Source: Microbaculum marinum (lineage in GTDB: Bacteria > Pseudomonadota > Alphaproteobacteria > Rhizobiales > Tepidamorphaceae). Taken from it: a DNA stretch of 64,000 nt. Under the pieces are notes generated by a model. That model was given only the letters and a program-made list of their open reading frames with translations. It was not told the DNA's origin and searched no databases. Below, piece by piece: positions 15,428 through 23,060 of the stretch. The first letter of the stretch is position 1. Every line of letters begins with the position of its first letter. The position numbers were made by a program, and so were the translations under genes. Location of the stretch: the NCBI RefSeq assembly GCF_042646165.1, contig NZ_JBHRTC010000011.1. One strand, given 5' to 3'.

Positions 15428-16174
15428 ATGGCCGACACAACGATCGAATGGACGGATGCGACCTGGAACCCAGTGGCGGGGTGCACCATCCTCACGGCGG
15501 GGTGCACCAATTGTTACGCGATGAGAATGGCTGCGCGTCTCGAGTCCATGGGGACCGAGAAGTATCAGGGTCTGACACGAAAATCGGGCGGCCGGGCGAA
15601 ATGGACGGGGAAAATCTACCTTGATCGAAAGTCGCTCGGCGTTCCGGCGACGTGGTCAAAGCCCCGGCGTGTCTTCGTGAATTCGATGTCGGATCTGTTT
15701 CACACCAACGTCCCGGCAGAATTCATCGCCGAGGTGTGGCGGGTGATGGCGGACACGCCGCGACACACGTACCAGATACTCACCAAACGGCCGGATCGGA
15801 TGCTTGAGATCCTACCGCGTCTGCCGAAACTTCCGAATGTCTGGTTGGGAACGAGTGTCGAAGATCATCGTGTACTTGGTCGGATCGACGAGATTCGCCG
15901 GGTCCCGGCCGTAGTGCGCTTCGTTTCCTTCGAGCCTCTGATTGGTAGTGTCCGTGATGCGGATCTGACCGATGTTCATTGGGCCATCGTCGGCGGCGAA
16001 AGTGGTCCAAAGGCGCGGCCGATGCACGTGGATTGGGTCGATGAAATCGAAGCGATGTGCCGCCGCAGCGGAGCCGCGTTCTTTTTCAAGCAGTGGGGTG
16101 GTGTGCAGAAGAAGCGCGCGGGCAGAACCTACCGCGAAAGAGTATGGGACGAACTTCCGGAATTGAGGATGTGA
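15428..16174 (+). CDS. DUF5131 three-Cys protein next to TcmP
   Basis: A 248-residue protein with a strong GGAGG ribosome site before ATG 15428. It shares blocks with the 329-residue protein at 7868: IEWTDATWNPVAGC, then C-x6-C-x2-C (CTILTAGCTNC), SDLFH, LTKRPDRM, NVWLGTSVE, RFVSFEPLIG, IVGGESGPKARPMH and FFFKQWGG. It is shorter because inserts are missing. It converges on tcmP with a 46-base 3' overlap. Proteins of this kind are the three-Cys partner of TcmP, so the two probably act together. It is read away from the operator region, so the repressor probably controls it. Confidence 0.85.
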   Translation: MADTTIEWTDATWNPVAGCTILTAGCTNCYAMRMAARLESMGTEKYQGLTRKSGGRAKWTGKIYLDRKSLGVPATWSKPRRVFVNSMSDLFHTNVPAEFIAEVWRVMADTPRHTYQILTKRPDRMLEILPRLPKLPNVWLGTSVEDHRVLGRIDEIRRVPAVVRFVSFEPLIGSVRDADLTDVHWAIVGGESGPKARPMHVDWVDEIEAMCRRSGAAFFFKQWGGVQKKRAGRTYRERVWDELPELRM

Positions 16175-17052
16175 CCAGCCATCCGCTTGGCGAGGGCACC
16201 CGCTTTCGGGTTCGGGTTTGCCACGGCGAAAAACAACGAAGCGAGCGGCGAACCTCGCGCATTGTGAATGCGCCTCGGCGGCAACACAGGGCCCTTAAAG
16301 GTGCTCCTGAGGCGATCGCCGACGTATTTCTCGATCGCGTTGACGTCGGCCGTCCTCACCGAGGTCGCCGGATCCGCAAATAAGGTGGTTGGCCCATAAG
16401 GAGTGCCATACCACTGGTTTCGCCAGTCGTTCGTGCCCAATACGGCATCCAGGCGCCGCTGCTTCACTGCATCGATTCGAGGCATTTCGAGTGAAGCTTG
16501 TCGATACAGGCCCATCAGCGGAAAGAAATACCAAAGATCGATTGCATCTGTGTCGGCGATCGCTTGTACCGTCGGCCAATCCACTTCCATTCCATAGGGG
16601 TCGAGGAACATCAGGCACCGCATCCCCCCTGGAAGCGTCGAAGACCCTCGCCAGGGAAGCCCGGTGCAAAGCTGGCGGACAGTGGCGTTTGCGTCCTGTG
16701 GATGAACGACGATCTTGCGGTCGGGCCATTCGGTTTTCAAGCGATCGAGCTCTTTGCGTCGCGTCGCGTCGGTCTCTACCAGCACTAGGACTTCGAATGG
16801 GGGTTGCGTGGCGAGCGCCAGTCGCGCCGAGCCCGGGACGGTAATTATCTTCGGTTCGTCATCTCCATCGAACAGCGGGAGAGCTGGCTTCGTTTCCACC
16901 CTGTCCCCGGAGCCGGCGAAGGCGTCTACGTAAGCGAGAGCGAAGCCCTGGTTTTTCAAAGCGGTGGTGTACGCCCGCATATAGTTCGAGAGGATGGCAA
17001 GTTTCTCGTCGGTGTGCGTTCCGCCGAAGCGGTGGCCGGGCACCCGATGCAT
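16129..17052 (-). CDS. tcmP: Three-Cys-motif partner protein TcmP
   Basis: A 307-residue protein with GGGAGGGG before its ATG. It shows the TcmP layout: GGTHTDEKLAILSNYMRAYTTAL (about 10-32), YVDAFAGSG (41-49), VLVLVETD, CLMFLDPYGMEVDW and LWYFFPLMGLYRQ, ending in FFAVANPNPKAGALAKRMAGHIL. DAFAGSG and FLDPYG resemble SAM-binding and catalytic loops of a methyltransferase-like fold. It faces the three-Cys DUF5131 gene and lies directly after the repressor gene on the same strand, so it may be expressed in the lysogen. Biochemical activity is unknown. Confidence 0.85.
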   Translation of the reverse strand: MHRVPGHRFGGTHTDEKLAILSNYMRAYTTALKNQGFALAYVDAFAGSGDRVETKPALPLFDGDDEPKIITVPGSARLALATQPPFEVLVLVETDATRRKELDRLKTEWPDRKIVVHPQDANATVRQLCTGLPWRGSSTLPGGMRCLMFLDPYGMEVDWPTVQAIADTDAIDLWYFFPLMGLYRQASLEMPRIDAVKQRRLDAVLGTNDWRNQWYGTPYGPTTLFADPATSVRTADVNAIEKYVGDRLRSTFKGPVLPPRRIHNARGSPLASLFFAVANPNPKAGALAKRMAGHILNSGSSSHTLSR

Positions 17053-17145
17053 TCACCCCTCCCAACTCGCGGTTTCATCGCGGCACCTATGCCCGCGTCA
17101 AGTTTACCCAAGGGGAGGGCAGAATCAATGAGCCACAAGCGACGC

Positions 17146-17823
17146 TCAGCCGCGCCACTGGAACCATGCCACTACGCGGCCATAGACGCGCACCTCATCG
17201 CGCCGCAGAACGTGATCCTCATAGCGATCGTTGTCCGAGATCACCTTGATTTTTGCTGTTCGGGGAATGAGTTGCAGCCGCTTGATGGAGAGTCCGTCGC
17301 CATAGTCACACGCATAGATGTCTTCGGGCTGCGGCACGGTGTGCGTCATGTCGACAAACACATACGATCCGGACTTTAGCGTAGGCTCCATGCTGTCGCC
17401 GACCACTGGCAGGGCGTAGATCTGCGAGAGATTGCGCCATCCTGCCTTCACGGCTTCGGGAAAGGACCAGTAGCCGTTGACCTGATCAGCGTACAGGGCG
17501 CCTTCGTCGCTAGGCACCACCCCTTCCGGGCTGCCGAGCCCAAGGCCGGCCCGAATCAGCAGGTTGCCGACGTCGCCCTTTTGGGGCTGCTCGCCGACAG
17601 GCAGGCGTTTCGCGTACTCAATATCGTCGATTCCGAACTCGTCGGAGAGATCCTCTGGGTCCTCGCCAAGCCCGCGCGCGATGCGGATTAGTGACTCAAG
17701 GCTAAGCTCGCGATTATTCGTTTCGATGCGGGAGAGGTAGCTCGTGGAGAGGCCGCTTCGATCGGCCAATTCCTCGAGCGTGATCCCTTTCGCCTTCCGT
17801 CTTTCTCGGATGCGGTTCGCCAT
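17146..17823 (-). CDS. CI-like repressor, HTH plus S24/LexA peptidase domain
   Basis: A 225-residue prophage repressor starting at ATG 17823. The N-terminal XRE HTH (residues about 4-58: RERRKAKGITLEELADRSGLSTSYLSRIE) binds operators. The C-terminal S24 domain has S144 in VVGDSMEPTLKSGSYV and K181 in GLSIKRL, the Ser-Lys dyad of self-cleaving repressors. An AG pair at 92-93 (IRAGLG) is a candidate cleavage site. It should keep the prophage silent and be cleaved in the SOS response. The next gene on the strand is tcmP, 93 bases on. The frame continues upstream to 17901 through the operators, which is not coding. Confidence 0.9.
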   Translation of the reverse strand: MANRIRERRKAKGITLEELADRSGLSTSYLSRIETNNRELSLESLIRIARGLGEDPEDLSDEFGIDDIEYAKRLPVGEQPQKGDVGNLLIRAGLGLGSPEGVVPSDEGALYADQVNGYWSFPEAVKAGWRNLSQIYALPVVGDSMEPTLKSGSYVFVDMTHTVPQPEDIYACDYGDGLSIKRLQLIPRTAKIKVISDNDRYEDHVLRRDEVRVYGRVVAWFQWRG

Positions 17824-17834
17824 TTGGGTGTTAT

Positions 17835-17906
17835 TCGCCAATTGGCAAATTTTCACCACCGCCAGCTGGCAAATTGCCGATTGACAAATATATTGCCACA
17901 TGGCAA
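17835..17906. promoter_or_regulatory. Right operator region between repressor and Cro
   Basis: Four sites of the form TTGCC-N4-GGCAA are packed here: TCGCCAATTGGCAA (17835-17848), CCGCCAGCTGGCAA (17859-17872), the imperfect TTGCCGATTGACAA (17874-17887) and TTGCCACATGGCAA (17893-17906). A plus-strand TTGACA (17881-17886) spaced 17 bases from CAACAA (17904-17909) could be the cro promoter, with transcription beginning near the cro ATG. Arrangement and sequence match the left operators at 15292 and 15326. Confidence 0.8.
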
Positions 17907-17915
17907 CAATCCGGC

Positions 17916-18137
17916 ATGACGCTCCAGGAGTATCTCACTGCGCACGAAAAGAAGCCCTCGGCTTTCGCTGCCGAGATTGGTGTTCCTGCGTCGACGATCA
18001 CTAGGATCCTCAATGGCACTAGATCGCCGACCCTCGCGTTGATGTTGCGCATCCGAGAGGGTACCGGCGGGCTCGTCACTCCGAATGACTATCTGCCCTC
18101 CGCTGAGCCCGCCCCAACCGTCGAGGCGGCGGAGTAG
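17916..18137 (+). CDS. Cro-like HTH protein
   Basis: A 73-residue protein starting at ATG 17916. It is a single HTH: LQEYLTAHEKKPSAFAAEIGVPASTITRILNGTRSPTLALMLRIREGTGG. It is divergent from the repressor with the operators in between, the Cro position. No Shine-Dalgarno sequence precedes the ATG and the likely transcription start falls at or next to it, so the mRNA may be leaderless. It would shut off the repressor on entry to lytic growth. Confidence 0.8.
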   Translation: MTLQEYLTAHEKKPSAFAAEIGVPASTITRILNGTRSPTLALMLRIREGTGGLVTPNDYLPSAEPAPTVEAAE

Positions 18138-18167
18138 GCGCGATGCAGGGCCACTCTCATCAATTTT

Positions 18168-18242
18168 TGCGGGGTAGAGCAGCGGCAGCTCGCCTGGCTC
18201 ATAACCAGGAGGTCGGCGGTTCAATTCCGCCCCCCGCTACCA
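18168..18242 (+). tRNA. tRNA-Met (CAT), initiator-like, phage-encoded
   Basis: A 75-base cloverleaf with encoded CCA: acceptor TGCGGGG/CCCCGCT, D stem GAGC/GCTC, anticodon stem CCTGG/CCAGG with loop CTCATAA (anticodon 18200-18202), T stem GGCGG/CCGCC with loop TTCAATT. Positions 1 and 72 are T and T and cannot pair, and the D stem has an A11-U24 pair; both are initiator tRNA marks. The anticodon stem has two of the three G-C pairs of the classic initiator. A second such gene is at 36988. Confidence 0.9.
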
Positions 18243-18630
18243 AATCTCGCAGTCGGCACCATGAGCCTGACCCGATTGCGAGCGCGGAGGGGGATGCTTC
18301 TCCCTCCGCTCAATTGTTTCCGGCGTTCTGCCGGTCCGAACTTCCGGCGTCGCCTTCCGTTTGCGGCGCCGGGAGGACCTCCCTCCGCTGGTGCGTAACT
18401 TGCGCGGGCGCTTCGGCGTCCGCGTCTTTGTCCCTTTTCAGATCCGCCGCCTCGCTTGCGATTGCGGTGGCACGGGGGCCGATCGTGCGCCGCTTCCGGT
18501 CGGTCCACACCCCCTTCTCCTCGACGTCCCCGGCCAGCCGCCAAGCATTCGGGGTTTCGCCGTGACAAGTCATGTTCAAGTCCTCTCCGGTTCTTTCCAC
18601 CGTGTCGAAGTATCTGACGCGAGGGAAAGA
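18243..18630. other. Region between tRNA and early genes
   Basis: This 388-base stretch has no convincing plus-strand gene; the open plus-strand frames are arginine/serine-rich. The only candidate gene is the weak minus-strand ORF at 18310-18573, listed separately. Confidence 0.4.
18310..18573 (-). CDS. Possible minus-strand gene of unknown function
   Basis: An 87-residue ORF with ATG 18573, preceded by GAGAGGA 9 bases upstream. Most third codon positions are G or C, as in real genes of this element, but the sequence (TCHGETPNAWRLAGDVEEKGVWTDRKRR..., ending QNAGNN) matches no family I know and it opposes the surrounding plus-strand operon. It may be a small regulator or a chance frame. Confidence 0.35.
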   Translation of the reverse strand: MTCHGETPNAWRLAGDVEEKGVWTDRKRRTIGPRATAIASEAADLKRDKDADAEAPAQVTHQRREVLPAPQTEGDAGSSDRQNAGNN

Positions 18631-18993
18631 ATGTCTTCTGAAACCAACCGGAAGTTTTTCCGGGACCGACCGGAAAAAGTTACGCCGTGCGCCGCAAGTT
18701 TTTCGGCGTTCCTCCGAAACAAGCACCCGCGCGACACGGTCTACTGGGTGTGCAGCAGGACCGGCGTGAACCCCGCGACGGTCGAGAAGTGGCTGGCGGA
18801 AAAGGCGCTGCCGCAGCTGCGCCACTTCGGACCGCTGGTCGCGATCTACGGGCCCTCGGTGATGAAGGCGATCTTTCCGAACGCCCCCGACTGGCTGGAC
18901 GACGCAGTGCGCCGCGAACGGCTCGCCGACCTCGGGGCGAAGCAGGCGGAGATCGAACGCGAGATACGGGAGCTGTCCGGATGCGCTGGCTGA
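18631..18993 (+). CDS. HTH-like early phage protein
   Basis: A 120-residue protein starting at ATG 18631, with GAGGGAAAG upstream. The central part (DTVYWVCSRTGVNPATVEKWLAEKALPQLRHFGPLVAIYGPSVMKAIFPNAPDWLDDAVRRERL) looks like an HTH with a following helix, as in phage regulators that open rightward operons. The C-terminus is a charged helix (LADLGAKQAEIEREIREL). Its stop lies 13 bases inside the next gene. Confidence 0.6.
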   Translation: MSSETNRKFFRDRPEKVTPCAASFSAFLRNKHPRDTVYWVCSRTGVNPATVEKWLAEKALPQLRHFGPLVAIYGPSVMKAIFPNAPDWLDDAVRRERLADLGAKQAEIEREIRELSGCAG

Positions 18994-19175
18994 TCTGGGC
19001 ATGGTGGTTCGACTTCTGCGCCGACCGCGCCGAGCGGCACTGGACACTGTTCAAGCGCTGGAAGGCCCGTGCCGAACGCGCCGATCGACGGACGACGGAC
19101 GGATACGGCCGTGAGCCGGAGCGGGACCCGACGGGGCGCAGGGGCGCGGCAACCACAGGAGGCCATGATGGCTAA
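18981..19175 (+). CDS. Small hypothetical protein
   Basis: A 64-residue ORF overlapping the HTH gene by 13 bases and the next gene by 8. The N-terminus is tryptophan-rich and hydrophobic (MRWLIWAWWFDFCADRAERHW) and could associate with the membrane; the remainder is strongly basic. It may be a real small early gene, but only position supports it. Confidence 0.45.
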   Translation: MRWLIWAWWFDFCADRAERHWTLFKRWKARAERADRRTTDGYGREPERDPTGRRGAATTGGHDG

Positions 19176-19860
19176 AGCGAAGAAGGCCGCGGCCGACGAG
19201 ACGACGGCGGCGCCCGCGGACGCCGGCGACAATCGGCCGACCGAACTGACCGCAGAAGAGCGCAAGAGCCTCCATTTCCATCACTACCGCAGGATCGCAG
19301 CGAAGAAGGACGAGCTCGACGCGATCCGCGAGGAATACAAGACGCTGCGCAAGGAAGCGAAGGCGGATGGGCTGATCCTCGCCGACGTCGACTTCATGCT
19401 CAAGTGCGCCGAGATCCAGGACGACTCCATCGTCACCGACGAGCTGCGGCGCCGGACCGAGATCGCGGCGTGGTTCGCGCTGCCGGTCCAGTACCAGGCA
19501 GACCTGTTCACCGGCTTCTCCGATGCACATGACCGCATCGAAAAGGAAGGCGAGGCCGCCGGCCTCGCGGGCAGGAACGTCGACAGCCACGACTACGCGA
19601 AGGGTTCGACCGAAGCGGAGGTCTACGAGCGCGGCTGGGATCGCGGCCAAAAGACCATGCGCGACGACCTGCAGGCGGCGCTCGAGAAGAACAACGCTCG
19701 CAAGGCGAAGCAAGACGAGGCCAAGCTCATCAAGGCCGCCGACATGCAGGCGGACGAGGAAGAGGCCGTCGAGACCGATCCGTTCGACGAAGAAGAAGAC
19801 ACCAACGACCTGCGGCCTCGCTTCAAGCGCGGCCAGGACGCCGATGAGGCGGTGCACTGA
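19168..19860 (+). CDS. Early phage protein with RMF-like segment
   Basis: A 230-residue protein starting at ATG 19168, with AGGAGG 8 bases upstream; ATG 19165 is also possible. Residues about 25-110 are helical and charged, in the style of small DNA-binding or GapR-like helical proteins. Then EAAGLAGRNVDSHDYAKGSTEAEVYERGWDRGQ resembles the ribosome modulation factor/CrpP repeat (G..AG......Y..GS.....+..GW..G). The C-terminus is acidic. Function is not known. Confidence 0.55.
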   Translation: MAKAKKAAADETTAAPADAGDNRPTELTAEERKSLHFHHYRRIAAKKDELDAIREEYKTLRKEAKADGLILADVDFMLKCAEIQDDSIVTDELRRRTEIAAWFALPVQYQADLFTGFSDAHDRIEKEGEAAGLAGRNVDSHDYAKGSTEAEVYERGWDRGQKTMRDDLQAALEKNNARKAKQDEAKLIKAADMQADEEEAVETDPFDEEEDTNDLRPRFKRGQDADEAVH

Positions 19861-19863
19861 CCG

Positions 19864-20490
19864 ATGTCGCTCTTGGGCCTCGACCTCGCTACGCGCGCCG
19901 GGTGGACGCTGTTCACCCACGATGGCACCCAGGATCCGCCCGAGATTGAGTGCGGGTCCTGGTCGTTCGACGGCCGCGACGCGGACGAGAAGGCCGACAA
20001 GCTGTCCCGGCACCTGACCGAGTTCCTCCGGGACTGCCGGCGGCGGGGCAGGTCGGTCAAAGCCTCGGCGATCGAGCGACCGATGGAGACTGTCCCGACG
20101 AAGACCATCATCGACAAGTTCGGCCGGAAGCGGAGCGTCCTCGACGGCAACCCGGCGACGCTGGTCATGCAGAACCGCATGTACGCCGCCGCCCGCGCGA
20201 TCCTGCTGGCCTTCAACGCGCATCCGGTTTCGGTGGCTTCGGCGACCTGGCGCAAGACGGTCCTCGGTGTCGGCAGGGCGCCGCGCGGCGAAGACAGCCG
20301 CTGGTTCAAGCGGGAAATGCAGAAGCGCGCGGCCTCCCTGGCGCTGCGCTACGGCTTCGACGTCCCGAACCACGACGCGGCCGACAGCCTCGGCGTCGCG
20401 ATCTGGCTCGCTGCCCAGACTGGCCGGTTGCCGGTCGGCATCCTGACCGGGCGCGGGCCTTCGCTCTTCTCACAAGCTGCTGCGGAGTGA
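19864..20490 (+). CDS. RuvC-like Holliday junction resolvase
   Basis: A 208-residue protein of the RNase H/RuvC fold. The acidic residues expected at the active site are visible: D7 (LGLDLATRAGW), E71 (SAIERP), and D171/D174 (NHDAADSLGVAIW). These proteins cut four-way junctions so that phage DNA can be packaged. It is read with the replication genes, four bases after the preceding stop. Confidence 0.8.
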   Translation: MSLLGLDLATRAGWTLFTHDGTQDPPEIECGSWSFDGRDADEKADKLSRHLTEFLRDCRRRGRSVKASAIERPMETVPTKTIIDKFGRKRSVLDGNPATLVMQNRMYAAARAILLAFNAHPVSVASATWRKTVLGVGRAPRGEDSRWFKREMQKRAASLALRYGFDVPNHDAADSLGVAIWLAAQTGRLPVGILTGRGPSLFSQAAAE

Positions 20491-20494
20491 CGCG

Positions 20495-20857
20495 ATGAAG
20501 ATGCTCTCGCGGGAAGACTGGCGCATCCTGGGCTGCCTAGCATTCATTGCACTGCTGGCGATCGCCGGCATGGTCGCGATTGCCACTCGCCCGGCCCGGG
20601 CGCACGACGCCCCTTTGGGCTGGGCATACGAGGCCGATTGCTGCTCGACGCGCGACTGCCGGCTGGTCGCCGATGACGCGATCAGGATGACCGCCGACGG
20701 TTGGCTGGTCCGCGCCACCGGTGAGGTGATCCCCTACGGCTCCCACAAGGAGCGCCGGAGCCCGGACAGCCAGTTCCATCGCTGCTCTCATGCCTTCGCC
20801 GCGCCGGGGGCCACGGACGGCACGATCTGCCTTTACGTGACGGGGATGGGCTCATGA
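20495..20857 (+). CDS. Secreted or membrane-anchored cysteine-rich phage protein
   Basis: A 120-residue protein with an N-terminal hydrophobic segment (LGCLAFIALLAIAGMVAIAT) and a likely signal-peptide end at ARA|HDAP. The mature part has HDAPLGWAYEADCCSTRDC, TGEVIPYGSHKERRSPDSQFHRCS and TICLYVTGMGS, a pattern found in small periplasmic proteins of rhizobial phages. Five cysteines could form disulfides. Function unknown. Confidence 0.65.
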   Translation: MKMLSREDWRILGCLAFIALLAIAGMVAIATRPARAHDAPLGWAYEADCCSTRDCRLVADDAIRMTADGWLVRATGEVIPYGSHKERRSPDSQFHRCSHAFAAPGATDGTICLYVTGMGS

Positions 20858-21297
20858 GCGAATGGACCGAGCTCGAGCCGGACCGGAAGCCGGCGGGCGC
20901 ACCGAAGGCACCGGTCCGGTTCGGCCTGATGAAGATGCGCAAAGCCCGGTCCCGCGGTCGCGTCCTGATCCTGCGCGACGTCGTCTCCCAGCTTGGGATG
21001 AAGACATGGCGCGTGAACGTCCGCCTCGGCAAGGGGGCGCGGCAGCACCAGATCGCGATCATCCCCGACGAGCAGGGCCGCTTCGAGCTCCAGGAGCTCG
21101 GCAAGTCGAAGGGCGGCGGAACGTTCTCCATCAACATGCCGGTCGTCGAGCGGTTCCCGGATGTCCCGTTCTCGCCGATGGAGGTCCGATGGACGGTCGA
21201 GGCCGAGGGCAAGCGGAAGATCCTCGTCGTCGACCTTCCTCCCTTCTGCTGGGACGACGGCGAGCGGCGCCGGCTCTTGCAGCGCAAGGGAGCCTGA
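20854..21297 (+). CDS. Hypothetical early phage protein
   Basis: A 147-residue protein starting in an ATGA overlap with the secreted-protein gene. It is mixed alpha/beta with a basic N-terminal half (LMKMRKARSRGRVLILRDV) and a C-terminal motif LPPFCWDDGERRRLLQRK. No known domain recognised. Confidence 0.55.
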   Translation: MSEWTELEPDRKPAGAPKAPVRFGLMKMRKARSRGRVLILRDVVSQLGMKTWRVNVRLGKGARQHQIAIIPDEQGRFELQELGKSKGGGTFSINMPVVERFPDVPFSPMEVRWTVEAEGKRKILVVDLPPFCWDDGERRRLLQRKGA

Positions 21298-21300
21298 CAG

Positions 21301-21684
21301 GTGGCCGACACGCGCACCCGAGAGGACCTGCTGGCGGAGACCGAATATCTCCGCGAGTGCCTGCGGTACTACGAGGAACTGCCGGCGGTGAGGGATTGGC
21401 CACCGCGGCACGTCCTGGGCCTGACACCATCCGAGGGGGGCGTTCTGCGGCTCCTGGTGGATCACGGCGAGCTCACTCACGAACGGCTGAACCACCATTG
21501 CTACGGATATCCGGACAAGATCCCGGAAAACCCGAAGTTGCCTCACGTTTTCATCTGCAAGGTCCGCAAGAAACTTCGCCCCCACGGCATTGAGATCGAA
21601 ACGATTAGGGGCGAGGGCTACCGAATCTCGCCTGAGCACCGCGCCAGGGTCAGGGCCTTGGAAGCGGAGAGGGCGGCGGCATGA
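21301..21684 (+). CDS. Winged-helix (OmpR-type) DNA-binding protein
   Basis: A 127-residue protein starting at GTG 21301. After an N-terminal helix (REDLLAETEYLRECLRYYEEL) there is a winged-helix domain: LTPSEGGVLRLLVDHGELTHERLNHHCYG, then VFICKVRKKLRPHGIEIETIRGEGYRISP. This is the C-terminal DNA-binding fold of OmpR/PhoB regulators, without a receiver domain. It is probably a transcription factor of the rightward operon. Confidence 0.7.
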   Translation: MADTRTREDLLAETEYLRECLRYYEELPAVRDWPPRHVLGLTPSEGGVLRLLVDHGELTHERLNHHCYGYPDKIPENPKLPHVFICKVRKKLRPHGIEIETIRGEGYRISPEHRARVRALEAERAAA

Positions 21685-23060
21685 ACTATCGCGAGTTCCT
21701 TGCCGGAAAGGCGGTGTCAGCTCCGCAGCGCGGCTTGACCAGGATCCCCGATCTGGCTGGGCATCTGTTTCCGTTTCAGCGCGCCTGCGTCGAGCATCAC
21801 CTTCGAGCCGGGGCCGCCGGCTGCTTCCTCGACACGGGACTGGGAAAGACCGAGGTGCAGCTTGAGTTCTGCCAGCGGGCGATCGAAGCCACGAATGCAT
21901 CCGCGCTCATCCTGACGCCGTTGGCCGTGGCCGGACAGACGAAGCGGCGCGCCGATCGGTGGGGTTACGAGGCCCGCGTCATCCGCGACCAATCGGAGGC
22001 AGGGCAGGGCATCAACATCTGCAACTACGATCGGCTCGAGAAGCTGGACCCGGGTGCGTTCGGTGTCGTGTCCCTGGACGAAGCCTCCATTCTCAAGAGC
22101 TTCACGGGCAAGACGACGCGGGCGCTTATCGAGGCATTTCGCGACTTCCGGTTCAAGCTCGCGGCGACCGCCACGCCGGCGCCGAACGACCATATGGAGC
22201 TCGGCCAGTACTGCGAGTTCCTCGGCATCATGCCGTCGAACGAGATGCTGATGCGTTGGTTCACGGCCGACCAGACCGAGATGGGCCGTTACCGGCTCAA
22301 GGGCCACGCCTACCGGTCCTTTTGGGACTGGATGGCCTCCTGGGCGCGCATGGCAGAAAAGCCGTCCGATCTCGGTGATAGCGATGCCGGGTACGAATTG
22401 CCTCCCTTCGAGGTCCGATCGCACCGCGCCGCCGACAGCCGCATCGATCGCGACTTCGCAGAGTTGTTCGGTTCGCCAACGATGTCAGCGACATCGATGC
22501 ATGACGTCAAGCGCCAGACGAGCAACGCGCGTGCCGAAAAGGCAGCCGAGATCGTGCATGCCGAGCCGGACGAAACGCGGCTGATCTGGGTCGATACAAA
22601 CTACGAGGCCGATGCGCTGAAGGCCGCGCTGCCGGACGCACAGGAGGTCCGCGGATCGATGTCGATCGACCAGAAGGAAGACATCCTCGAGGCGTTCGCG
22701 TCCGGCGACATCAAATGGCTGATTGCCAAGCCGTCGATGTGCGGCTTCGGCCTGGACTGGTCGCATTGCGCGCGAATGGCGTTCGTCGGTCGCTCCTACT
22801 CCTACGAGGCTTGGTACCAGGCTGTCCGCAGGTGCTGGCGCTTCGGGCAAACGAGAACTCTCATCGTCGATCTGATCGTCGCGGAAGGCGAGGACGCCAT
22901 CGGCCGCGTGATCGACCGGAAGGCCGACGGCCACGCGGATATGAAGCGCGCCATGCGCGAAGCAATGCGCCGATCCATGGCGCGTTCCGCAAATCTCCGC
23001 GTCGCCTATGACCCCTCTCACATCGCAGGAGTGCCGGCATGGCTGAAGTCCGTTGCCTGA
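21681..23060 (+). CDS. SNF2/DEAD-type helicase
   Basis: A 459-residue superfamily 2 helicase. Motif I is DTGLGKT (51-57), motif II DEAS (133-136), motif III-like AATATPAPND, and motif VI-like QAVRRCWRFGQTR. The lack of DEAH/DEAD in favour of DEAS and the CWRFGQ ending match phage SNF2-like ATPases. It probably remodels or unwinds DNA in replication or recombination. It overlaps the methylase gene by 22 bases. Confidence 0.85.
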   Translation: MNYREFLAGKAVSAPQRGLTRIPDLAGHLFPFQRACVEHHLRAGAAGCFLDTGLGKTEVQLEFCQRAIEATNASALILTPLAVAGQTKRRADRWGYEARVIRDQSEAGQGINICNYDRLEKLDPGAFGVVSLDEASILKSFTGKTTRALIEAFRDFRFKLAATATPAPNDHMELGQYCEFLGIMPSNEMLMRWFTADQTEMGRYRLKGHAYRSFWDWMASWARMAEKPSDLGDSDAGYELPPFEVRSHRAADSRIDRDFAELFGSPTMSATSMHDVKRQTSNARAEKAAEIVHAEPDETRLIWVDTNYEADALKAALPDAQEVRGSMSIDQKEDILEAFASGDIKWLIAKPSMCGFGLDWSHCARMAFVGRSYSYEAWYQAVRRCWRFGQTRTLIVDLIVAEGEDAIGRVIDRKADGHADMKRAMREAMRRSMARSANLRVAYDPSHIAGVPAWLKSVA

